Source: UMGS1124 sp045613165
Lineage (GTDB): Bacteria; Bacillota_I; Bacilli_A; RF39; UBA660
Direction: 5' to 3'
Length of the DNA: 6,731 bases
NCBI GenBank assembly: GCA_045613165.1
Contig: JAZLAK010000047.1
Span: 1 to 6,731 of the forward strand
Shown: positions 1 to 5,870 of the stretch, in pieces
How positions within the stretch are numbered: position 1 is the stretch's first letter
Layout: the number at the start of each line of letters is the position of its first letter
Notes under the pieces: generated by a model
Databases searched by the model: none
What the model saw: the letters and a program-made list of their open reading frames with translations, nothing else
Told to the model about the DNA's origin: nothing
Position numbers and translations under genes: made by a program

Positions 1-563
1 TCACCAGTTAAAGTTATATTTCCAGTAATTGTTAAATTTCCAATAATTTCTTGATTATCAGTAAATTGATTAGTTTCTCCTGTATAAGCAAATCCACTAT
101 CATTAGTTAGTTCACTTGTAGAAGTTGGTATAGTAGGTAAATCAGATAAATCATTATAACTGGTAATTGAATTAGAAATAACATGAGATGATATATTAAT
201 TCCTGTTCCTGCTGTATATTCACTTATTAATAAATTACCACTTCCTAAAATATTGTCTCCATTTATAGTTTTTATTGTTGTTCCACTAACTAAAGCATTT
301 TGTTTATTGTTCCAACTATTAATATCAGCTATACTAATTGATTTAATATATGATGGTACAGTTGGATCACTTTCAGAAGTAATGTAACCTGTATCATTTG
401 TTAATTCACTTAATTTAGTTGGTACAATTACATATGCTTTATTTCCAACAGTTACATCTACACCATTAACATATACTTTTGTTATTCCAGCAACAGCTAC
501 ACCATTTCCTTCAATTACTATATCTTGAGGATCAATGTTATTAATTATTATTTCATTATTCAT
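1..563 (-). CDS. Tail or head fibre protein, N-terminal part (runs off left edge)
   Basis: The reading frame is open from an ATG at 563 to the window edge, giving 187 residues without a stop, so only the N-terminal part is seen. The sequence is low-complexity and rich in Asn, Thr, Ser, Ile and Gly. It carries motifs common in phage fibres: SELTNDTGY (52-60) is repeated as SELTNDSGF (150-158). A TINGDNILGSGNL segment lies at 99-111, DLSDLPTIPT at 138-147, and an NLTITGNITLTG stretch at 176-187 looks like the start of a beta-rich shaft. The likely role is a virion appendage that contacts the host surface. The gene overlaps the stop of the 104-residue gene by 8 bp. Its ribosome binding site is weak (GGTGA about 7 nt before ATG), which suggests translational coupling. 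The fibre class is a confident call from motifs; whether it sits on the tail or the head, and which receptor it binds, is unknown. Confidence 0.75.
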   Translation of the reverse strand, partial: MNNEIIINNIDPQDIVIEGNGVAVAGITKVYVNGVDVTVGNKAYVIVPTKLSELTNDTGYITSESDPTVPSYIKSISIADINSWNNKQNALVSGTTIKTINGDNILGSGNLLISEYTAGTGINISSHVISNSITSYNDLSDLPTIPTSTSELTNDSGFAYTGETNQFTDNQEIIGNLTITGNITLTG

Positions 564-870
564 AACTATTCACCGTATCTCTCACAATAATATCACTATC
601 AGCACATTGTGGATATCTTTCATCATTTATGAAATACATGATATTGTAAATATATTTATTATCTTTTAATGTTGCTGTAAATTCATCAGGTATAACTACT
701 GTATATTTGATACTTTCAGTAAATTCCATTTGAAATAATTTTGTATTTTTACATATATTAGAAATAGTAAATTCACAACTTCCACCAGCAAAATCAAAAT
801 TAGTAAAATCAAATTCTATAGAAGAAGTAGCTCCTCTATAAAAATATAATGTTGTTTGTTTATTTAACAT
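556..870 (-). CDS. Small protein of unknown function between connector and fibre (104 aa)
   Basis: This 104-residue protein starts at an ATG 9 nt after AGGAGG (880-885), and its first 11 bp overlap the end of the connector gene. I do not recognise the family with certainty. The sequence alternates polar and hydrophobic residues as in a small beta-sandwich. It has an early RGATSSIEFDF motif (12-22), a central YTVVIPDEF (56-64) and a late DSDIIVRDTV (91-100). This pattern, in a small protein placed directly before a fibre, resembles the N-terminal domain of baseplate or fibre-adaptor proteins (BppU-N-like), so an adaptor joining the fibre to the virion is a reasonable guess. No signal peptide or membrane segment is visible. 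It is far shorter than the phi29 lower-collar protein gp11, which is what one would expect after a connector gene, so it is not a full-length homologue of that protein. Confidence 0.7.
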   Translation of the reverse strand: MLNKQTTLYFYRGATSSIEFDFTNFDFAGGSCEFTISNICKNTKLFQMEFTESIKYTVVIPDEFTATLKDNKYIYNIMYFINDERYPQCADSDIIVRDTVNSYE

Positions 871-1819
871 TTTCTTCTACCTCCTCTACTTTATCATCTA
901 TTCCATTTTTATTAAAATCAGTAATAACACTTTCTTCTTGTTTAATAATATTGAATAAATCAGATCTAACTCTAACACTAATTTCTTTATCTGTTCCTTC
1001 TAGTCCAAATAATTTATTAAATTGTTTAGCTGCTTCTTGTCTAGGTATTAATAAACTTTGTAAATTTAAATTTATTAATTCATTATTACTTGAAGCTTCA
1101 TCAGTAATTAATCTTTCTTTTTTTTCTGTTTGTAAAGAATTAATTCCTAGAAATTGTAATGCTTCATTCCATATTTCTTTTTTATAATCCATTATTTTAT
1201 CAGCAATAAAATCAGCTCCAGTTGAAATACAGTTTATTGCATTTTCACTTAATTGATTTTTATCTCCAAATATAAAAGGTCTATTTCCATCATATTGAGC
1301 ATATAAATTCTCCATCATTAATCGTTGATTTTCATCTACTACAATTAAAACTGGAGTTTTTTGAGCCTTAATATTAACAGCTGCTGTCATTTCTGCTTCT
1401 GCAAGTCTTTGACAAAATAATTCTATAGTTGATGCTGTTGGTATTCTTTGCCAATTATTCATTACAAGTATTGCATCTTTATACTCAGTTCCTTCAAGTC
1501 CTGTATATAAATTTCTATCTGATTCATATTGAAAACTATAACATGTTAATTGACTAGGTAATCCATAAATATTTAAATATCCATTATCACAAGCTTGAGT
1601 ATTAATAAATCCATATTCTTCATCTTTTAATAATGCTGCTTGTCCTCTATAATATAAACATTCTTCTAAATATCTAGCATTCATACTATTAGGTAAATTT
1701 ACCCATTCAAACATAGATAAACATATCTTTTTGAATCTTTCTAAATAATCATAGTATGTTTCTGAATTCATAAGCATACTATCTAAAAATCTTATATCTT
1801 TAGCTTTATTTTTTTTCAT
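860..1819 (-). CDS. Connector (upper collar, portal) protein, phi29 gp10-like
   Basis: This is the connector, which in phi29 forms a twelve-subunit ring at the head vertex, nucleates the prohead and passes DNA during packaging and ejection. From the ATG at 1819 it is 319 residues; phi29 gp10 is about 309. Family-like segments (319-residue numbering) are MFEWVNLP (36-43), followed by SMNARYLEECLYYRGQAALL (45-64), NIKAQKTPVLIVVDENQRL (149-167), YDGNRPFIF (176-184), a helical WNEALQFLGI (217-226), and KKERLITDEASSNN (233-246). A GTG at 1828 also opens the frame, but that GTG lies inside the AGGAGG ribosome binding site, so the ATG nine bases later, 8 nt after AGGAGG, is the real start. The C-terminus is unusual: DFNKNGIDDKVE (301-312) fits a calcium-binding EF-hand-type loop and is followed by an acidic tail. 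The gene follows the knob gene with no gap. Confidence 0.92.
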   Translation of the reverse strand: MKKNKAKDIRFLDSMLMNSETYYDYLERFKKICLSMFEWVNLPNSMNARYLEECLYYRGQAALLKDEEYGFINTQACDNGYLNIYGLPSQLTCYSFQYESDRNLYTGLEGTEYKDAILVMNNWQRIPTASTIELFCQRLAEAEMTAAVNIKAQKTPVLIVVDENQRLMMENLYAQYDGNRPFIFGDKNQLSENAINCISTGADFIADKIMDYKKEIWNEALQFLGINSLQTEKKERLITDEASSNNELINLNLQSLLIPRQEAAKQFNKLFGLEGTDKEISVRVRSDLFNIIKQEESVITDFNKNGIDDKVEEVEENVK

Positions 1820-1827
1820 AATTTTCA

Positions 1828-1833
1828 CCTCCT
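1828..1833 (-). promoter_or_regulatory. Ribosome binding site of connector gene (decides start)
   Basis: AGGAGG on the minus strand overlaps the TAG stop (1832-1834) of the tail knob gene. It lies 8 nt before the ATG at 1819. The alternative upstream GTG (1826-1828) shares its first base with this motif and cannot be used with it, so the longer 322-residue reading is unlikely. Confidence 0.85.
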
Positions 1834-3451
1834 ATACAATTGGATTATTTTGGCTATAATCAAGATAAGTTGATGAATTATGCCATAAAGTAATACCATT
1901 ATTAAATAATGTTTTTATTTCATTTAAATCTTCTTCAGGTATATCACCTTCAATATTTGCTCCAATTGTTTTTACATAGTTCCAATTTTGCCTTCCTGTT
2001 AAGTTTGGTTTTTTATATACATTAATTTTATATCCATAAGCTTGAAAATAATCATCTATAATTTTTGCATATTCATTTCTAACGCACATTTTATATACTC
2101 TTACTTCCATTTTACCACTTGAATATATAACATCACCTGAATTGCTATTTCCTTGACCTTGATCTGGAGTTAATGAATGAGTATAAATTTCTTTTGCACT
2201 ATCAGCTATCATTCCAATTCCACTTGCTATCATTCCAAGTCCTATTGATACTCCATATCCAGTAGCAGCAAGAGCTGTTCCAGCAACAATTCCAACTGCT
2301 CCACCAATTTGTTTCATACTTGTATTTACACTATTTTGTGTTAGCCAGTTAGTATAAGCATCATTACTCCATGAGCATATTGGATATTTTGCAAGTGTTA
2401 TTCCTCCATTAAAACTATTTAATTCAGTTCCTGTATCTTCAAGTTTTTTATAATTAATAGGAATACATCTTATACTTCCTCCCGGAGTTAAACTTCCAAC
2501 TGTTTTAAAAGTTACATTATTATTTACAAACTCTTCATATTTAAAAGGTATATCACTACCTGCATTATTAGTTATATAAAAATATGAATATGGATAAACT
2601 TTTAATTTATTATTTTTTGGTGTATATCCATCAAGTGTTGATGGTACAGTAAATGTACTACTTGTTTGCATTAATGTACTACTTGATGATACTGGTACTC
2701 TTGCAATTCTAAATGTATAAGTATGACCATTTCTAGTTACATCTATTGTTTGCCATGTTATAGTTAATCCAGTAAATAATTTTTGTGGAGTTTCATATAC
2801 AGCTACAATAGCATCCATTTTGCCATCAGCTGACATCGCTCTTATAAAATTACCTGCTGCTTGATATTGATCAAAAAGAAATTGTTCAGTACCAGAATAT
2901 ATACCATTAAAATATTTATTAGTTCTAGGGCTTATTTCACTAGGAGCATCAGCAACAGCTATACAAACATAACTACTATTTCCATCAAATAATTTACCAG
3001 ATGAATTACATATATAATCACCTGTTTCTAATTGTTCAGGTACTGTATGTAATCCTATCGTATCATCATTTACATGTTCTCTTTCAACAAAACTTCTTTT
3101 CCATATCATATCAAAAAGCCATGTTTGATATACATCTGTTTTAATTGTGATAAAAGTCATATTGTCATTAACATATTCCATTTTTGTTATAAAAGCATAA
3201 AACCATTTATTTGAATATACTTCATTTTGATACATTACATAATTATAAGTTAAAATTGTATCTATATGAGCAGGAAATCTTATAATACTATCTTTTCGTT
3301 GATAAGTAAAATTATCTACTTCTAATTTTGGTAAACTATTAAAATAATTATATTGAGATGTTGCATTACTAAAAGTTAATTGATTTCTATTATCTGATTC
3401 AATAGGACATTTTAATAATTTTAATTCAGTTTGAGGTGTAATTGCACTCAT
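1832..3451 (-). CDS. Tail knob protein, phi29 gp9-like
   Basis: This 539-residue protein resembles phi29 gp9 (about 599 residues), which forms a hexameric tube at the distal end of the short tail. The N-terminal third carries the clearest family signature: YVMYQNEVYSNKWFYAFITK (71-90), TIKTDVYQTW (102-111), and FVEREHVNDDTIGLHTVPEQ (121-140), followed by LETGDY. The C-terminal part has YPICSWSNDAYTNWL (356-370), DDYFQAYGYKINVYKKPN (466-483), NWNYVKT (489-495) and GITLWH (519-524). Between them, about 382-417 is a long Gly- and Ala-rich hydrophobic stretch. It sits where gp9 has the hydrophobic loops reported to plug the tail and insert into the membrane during DNA entry. The ATG at 3451 has an AAGGAGG site 6 nt upstream. 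A terminator lies just before the gene, so expression depends on readthrough. The gene ends in TAG, inside the ribosome binding site of the connector gene. Confidence 0.92.
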   Translation of the reverse strand: MSAITPQTELKLLKCPIESDNRNQLTFSNATSQYNYFNSLPKLEVDNFTYQRKDSIIRFPAHIDTILTYNYVMYQNEVYSNKWFYAFITKMEYVNDNMTFITIKTDVYQTWLFDMIWKRSFVEREHVNDDTIGLHTVPEQLETGDYICNSSGKLFDGNSSYVCIAVADAPSEISPRTNKYFNGIYSGTEQFLFDQYQAAGNFIRAMSADGKMDAIVAVYETPQKLFTGLTITWQTIDVTRNGHTYTFRIARVPVSSSSTLMQTSSTFTVPSTLDGYTPKNNKLKVYPYSYFYITNNAGSDIPFKYEEFVNNNVTFKTVGSLTPGGSIRCIPINYKKLEDTGTELNSFNGGITLAKYPICSWSNDAYTNWLTQNSVNTSMKQIGGAVGIVAGTALAATGYGVSIGLGMIASGIGMIADSAKEIYTHSLTPDQGQGNSNSGDVIYSSGKMEVRVYKMCVRNEYAKIIDDYFQAYGYKINVYKKPNLTGRQNWNYVKTIGANIEGDIPEEDLNEIKTLFNNGITLWHNSSTYLDYSQNNPIV

Positions 3452-3460
3452 AATTTTCCT

Positions 3461-3478
3461 CCTTATTTAAAAATAAGG
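3461..3478 (-). repeat. Perfect 8-bp inverted repeat that includes the knob gene's ribosome binding site
   Basis: On the minus strand CCTTATTT (3478-3471) and AAATAAGG (3468-3461) are perfect complements separated by two bases. In RNA a loop of four with seven pairs is more plausible. The right arm holds the AAGG of the AAGGAGG site of the tail knob gene. The left arm is also most of the 3' arm of the upstream terminator, so the two hairpins cannot form together. The base match is seen directly; a regulatory effect is inferred. Confidence 0.6.
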
Positions 3479-3506
3479 AAGGGATTTCCGAGTTCCCTCC
3501 CTTATT
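3469..3506 (-). terminator. Intrinsic terminator after the major capsid gene
   Basis: On the minus strand AATAAGGGAGGGA (3506-3494) pairs with TCCCTTCCTTATT (3484-3472). This gives a 13-bp stem with one G-U pair and a nine-base loop (3485-3493). It is followed by a run of T (3473-3469), partly shared with the foot of the stem. It begins 19 bases after the capsid stop codon. The GC-rich core stands out in this AT-rich window. There is no T run on the plus-strand side, so it acts in the direction of the genes. It likely limits transcription into the knob and connector genes. Confidence 0.88.
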
Positions 3507-3525
3507 AAAATTTAATTATTTAAAT

Positions 3526-4839
3526 TTATGCAGATGTTACAGTAACAGTTAATGTATCACTATGAGTTCCATCTGTTACAGTAATTGTACTAGATCCAGC
3601 AGCAACACCAGTAACAGTAATATACTTACCAGTTTCACTTCCAACAGTTGCATAAGTTGTTGCACTAGAAGTATAAGTTAAAGCATTATTAGCTGTAAAT
3701 GGAGTAGTCTTAACATGTAATACTATATCATCTCCAGCTTTAACACTTGCTGAAGTTTCAATAAATTCAACAGCAGTACTATCTACATCTGGATCATCAG
3801 TTGCAAATACTACACCATTTGCAAATAAGCTCATATTGTAACCTTTTTGTACATTTAAGTAATATTGCATTGTTCTATTGTTTGGATTATAGAAGTTTTC
3901 CATGAAGAAATCTTGAGTTTTAATTTTAAACCAAGCTCTATCAGCTATCATACCTACAATATCAGATCCATCATATACTTTATTTCCATCATCATCATAA
4001 GCATCAAAATTGTCTACAGTAATGATTCTTCCAAGTAAATCAGTTTTATCCATATTGAATGCTTCAGCTAAAACATTAACATCAATTTTAGCTCTGATAT
4101 CATTTCTGATAATCATAACAATATCTTCAGGTCTTGTCCATGTTGTAATTGGTCTTCCTGCACCTCCATTTTTAGCCCAAGCATTATAACTTGTACTAGG
4201 TAATTGGAAATTTAGGAATAATTCACGAGCTTTTTCAATGAATGCTTTTGCTGTAGCTTCAGAAGTAACAGCAGTAATTTTTTCATATACAGCTCTATTT
4301 TCTTTGAATGCACCACTAATTATATTTTTAGTATATCTAAAGAAATCAATATAACATCCATTATATAAACTATTTGATAATTGAGTAATATAACTTGCTA
4401 AATTATCCCAAGAAGTCATAGCTTTCTTTAGTTGTTGTCTTGATACAGTTACACAATATTGAATATCTGTATTAACAGTCCAATATTCAACCTTTGTATC
4501 AGCTTCATATTTAATTAATAATCCTGCAAAATCATTAACATTGAATGATCTAGCTTGAGCTGGATTAGTATAAATATTTTCTCCACTATATCCAAGTGGA
4601 ACTCTTTCACCTTCAAGTATTCTTAAAGGGTTGTTGAATGTCATAGTTTGGAATTGAGAAAATACTAATTTATTTACAAGTACATCACAGAATTCATTAT
4701 ATACAACTGGAAAATCAAATATTGGTTGAGCAAATGCTGAAATATCAGTTGTATCATCAATTACTGGTACATATTCATGATAAATTGTACTTGATAATTC
4801 TCTCAATGCGTTTAAACTTTGCTTTAAACTATTATTCAT
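3526..4839 (-). CDS. Major capsid protein, phi29 gp8-like, with C-terminal Ig-like (BIG2) domain
   Basis: This 437-residue protein should form the icosahedral shell with the scaffold's help; phi29 gp8 is 448 residues. Residues 1 to about 345 form the HK97-type capsid core. Family-like segments include an N-terminal NNSLKQSLNALRELSS (2-17), PLGYSGENIYTNPAQARSF (81-99), WTVNTDIQYCVTVSRQQLKK (120-139), and a late RAWFKIKTQDFFMENFYNP (301-319). From about 353 to the end, the Ser/Thr-rich beta pattern (VEFIETSASVKAGDDIVLHV at 357-376, then YITVTGVAAGSSTITVTD at 406-423) is a bacterial Ig-like BIG2 domain, as in phi29 gp8, and it would be exposed on the head surface. The ATG at 4839 follows an AAAGGA-type site about 10 nt upstream. 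The gene lies 17 bp after the scaffold gene and is followed by a terminator, so the two form a transcription unit. Confidence 0.93.
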   Translation of the reverse strand: MNNSLKQSLNALRELSSTIYHEYVPVIDDTTDISAFAQPIFDFPVVYNEFCDVLVNKLVFSQFQTMTFNNPLRILEGERVPLGYSGENIYTNPAQARSFNVNDFAGLLIKYEADTKVEYWTVNTDIQYCVTVSRQQLKKAMTSWDNLASYITQLSNSLYNGCYIDFFRYTKNIISGAFKENRAVYEKITAVTSEATAKAFIEKARELFLNFQLPSTSYNAWAKNGGAGRPITTWTRPEDIVMIIRNDIRAKIDVNVLAEAFNMDKTDLLGRIITVDNFDAYDDDGNKVYDGSDIVGMIADRAWFKIKTQDFFMENFYNPNNRTMQYYLNVQKGYNMSLFANGVVFATDDPDVDSTAVEFIETSASVKAGDDIVLHVKTTPFTANNALTYTSSATTYATVGSETGKYITVTGVAAGSSTITVTDGTHSDTLTVTVTSA

Positions 4840-4856
4840 ATTATCACTTTCCTTTC

Positions 4857-5177
4857 TTAATCTTTAAAATTTCCGTTTTTATCAAAAACGTCTTTAAAAT
4901 TAAAAGCTTTCTTTTCTTCCGTTGCTTCTTCTTTTTGGTGCTTGTCATAATCAGCAACAGCTGGTATCTGTTGAAGTAAACTACCATTTGCAGCAACTAA
5001 TTTTTGATTAGTTTCTTCTAGTGTATTTACTTTAGCATTTAAACTGTTTATAGTTTCAATAGTCTGTGTATTGGCTGTTATTAATTTGCCAATATCATCA
5101 GCGATAATACTTGCTTGTTCTTCACCTAGTTTAGTAGTAATACTATCAGTAATACCTTTTAATAATTCTTCTTTCAT
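4857..5177 (-). CDS. Head scaffolding protein, phi29 gp7-like
   Basis: This 106-residue, highly charged protein has the size (phi29 gp7 is about 98), position before the capsid gene, and helical make-up of the scaffold, which guides shell assembly and then leaves the prohead. Residues 43-67 form a short coiled coil with 3-4 spacing: I43, L46, V50, L53, N57, L60, N64, L67. A charged linker (79-90) follows. The C-terminus holds a twofold NFKD motif (93-96 and 103-106) around VFDKNG, a likely contact point with capsid protein. It starts at the ATG at 5177. AGGAGG is 13 nt upstream, longer than usual, and no better start exists. A perfect-consensus promoter lies directly before it. The role rests on context and architecture more than on sequence identity. 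Confidence 0.85.
   Translation of the reverse strand: MKEELLKGITDSITTKLGEEQASIIADDIGKLITANTQTIETINSLNAKVNTLEETNQKLVAANGSLLQQIPAVADYDKHQKEEATEEKKAFNFKDVFDKNGNFKD
4861..4901 (-). repeat. 11-bp direct repeat flanking a 7-bp inverted repeat at the scaffold gene's 3' end
   Basis: The plus-strand sequence tctttaaaatt occurs at 4861-4871 and again at 4891-4901, exactly 30 bases apart. Between them, cgttttt (4874-4880) and aaaaacg (4884-4890) form a perfect inverted repeat with a three-base loop. The direct repeat encodes the duplicated NFKD peptide, so protein selection may explain it. There is no GC-rich stem or T run, so it is not a terminator. Confidence 0.5.
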
Positions 5178-5190
5178 TATACTTTTAATT

Positions 5191-5196
5191 CCTCCT
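5191..5196 (-). promoter_or_regulatory. Ribosome binding site of scaffold gene, unusually distant and overlapping the expected transcript start
   Basis: AGGAGG on the minus strand lies 13 nt before the ATG at 5177, against 6-9 nt at the other well-defined starts here. Counting from the promoter's -10 element, the transcript should begin near 5192, within this motif. Transcripts from that promoter may lack most of it, while readthrough transcripts from the lysis genes would carry all of it. Confidence 0.6.
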
Positions 5197-5198
5197 TT

Positions 5199-5227
5199 AT
5201 TATAGTATAAATTTTATATAGTGTCAA
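5199..5227 (-). promoter_or_regulatory. Perfect-consensus sigma-A promoter before scaffold and capsid genes
   Basis: On the minus strand TTGACA (5227-5222) is separated by exactly 17 bp from TATAAT (5204-5199), matching the housekeeping consensus at all twelve positions and in spacing. The expected start of transcription is near 5192, about 15 bases before the scaffold ATG. The -35 element begins one base after the stop codon of the second peptidase gene, so the promoter fills the only free stretch at this point. The spacer contains a TATAAA-A-TTTATA dyad (5206-5218). TATAAT alone is expected often in such AT-rich DNA, but the full arrangement is not. Confidence 0.85.
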
Positions 5228-5228
5228 A

Positions 5229-5870
5229 TTATTGTCTAGTGTTTCTAAATTTTCTTGAATATAATACCCAAGGGAATTTACTAATTTTTTTAATTGGCTC
5301 TGGTTCAGGAGCAGGTGTTCCTTTCCATTCTCTCCAATTATACATATATCCATCCACAATTACAGTATCATTAACATAACATATATTATAAATATGAGCA
5401 GAATTCTTTAATTGCCCATGATTATCAGGTGGAACATGTTCCCATCCTTTATATTTACCATTAGCACAATTGAAGTGAGTATGATCACCAGTTACATCTC
5501 CAGCTGTTCCTGTATGAGCATATAATTGTCCTTGTACAAAAGTATCTCCTACACTTGCAATTGGCTTATTATCGTGAAAATTCATAAATGTTACATATTG
5601 AAGTCCATTGGGAGTATGTACTTTATTTAATGATTGAAATATTCTACCTTTATTATTTGCATCTAAAGTAGCAACACATTTACAACTACATGGAGCATAC
5701 ATGGGAGCCTTATATATTCTTCCATTTTTTCCCCATCCTAAAAAGTCAATATTATATGTACCTCTATGAGAATAACTACCATTTTCACCTTGTGAAATTT
5801 TTAAATATGGTAGTGGAAATAACATTACTTCATATCCATCACTTGCTTTTAACTTCTGATTCTTTCGCAT
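5229..5870 (-). CDS. M23-family peptidase, probable tail-tip (gp13-like) endopeptidase
   Basis: This 213-residue protein is a zinc-dependent peptidoglycan endopeptidase candidate of the M23 (lysostaphin-type) fold. Probable zinc ligands are H35 and D42 in SHRGTYNIDFLG (34-45) and H132 in DHTHFNC (129-135), with H99 (FMNFHD) and H130 as probable catalytic histidines. The His-x6-Asp spacing differs from the usual His-x3-Asp and, as I recall, resembles the peptidase domain of phi29 tail-tip protein gp13. There is no lysozyme domain. After the catalytic domain come a Pro-Glu linker (PAPEPEP, 186-192) and a basic, aromatic C-terminus. Three cysteines cluster at 61-65 (CSCKC). The ATG at 5870 has AAGGA 7 nt upstream and overlaps the first peptidase gene by 32 bp. 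It could act in entry as a virion protein or in lysis; spacing favours the former, while its place after the lysis genes leaves this open. Confidence 0.82.
   Translation of the reverse strand: MRKNQKLKASDGYEVMLFPLPYLKISQGENGSYSHRGTYNIDFLGWGKNGRIYKAPMYAPCSCKCVATLDANNKGRIFQSLNKVHTPNGLQYVTFMNFHDNKPIASVGDTFVQGQLYAHTGTAGDVTGDHTHFNCANGKYKGWEHVPPDNHGQLKNSAHIYNICYVNDTVIVDGYMYNWREWKGTPAPEPEPIKKISKFPWVLYSRKFRNTRQ

Noticed and set aside
849..1187. Plus-strand open frame of 112 residues
   Set aside because: It is antisense to the connector gene, has Ser/Leu-rich low-complexity content typical of reversed coding sequence, and has no ribosome binding site.
3970..4005. Asp-rich DAYDDDGNKVYD segment in the capsid protein as a second calcium loop
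   Set aside because: The acidic residues do not fall at EF-hand positions 1, 3, 5, 9 and 12, and it reads as an ordinary surface turn in the capsid core.
4722..4979. Plus-strand open frame of 85 residues with hydrophobic Phe/Ile runs, looking like a membrane protein
   Set aside because: It is antisense to the capsid and scaffold genes; the Phe-rich stretch is the complement of Lys/Glu codons in the scaffold.
5177..5359. 60-residue minus-strand frame ending at the scaffold start codon
   Set aside because: It starts at TTG (or an ATG at 5353) without a ribosome binding site, overlaps the second peptidase gene for most of its length, and its remainder covers the promoter. The TAATG overlap with the scaffold start is suggestive but not enough. 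A frameshifted extension of the peptidase also seems unlikely, because the normal frame ends cleanly before the -35 box.
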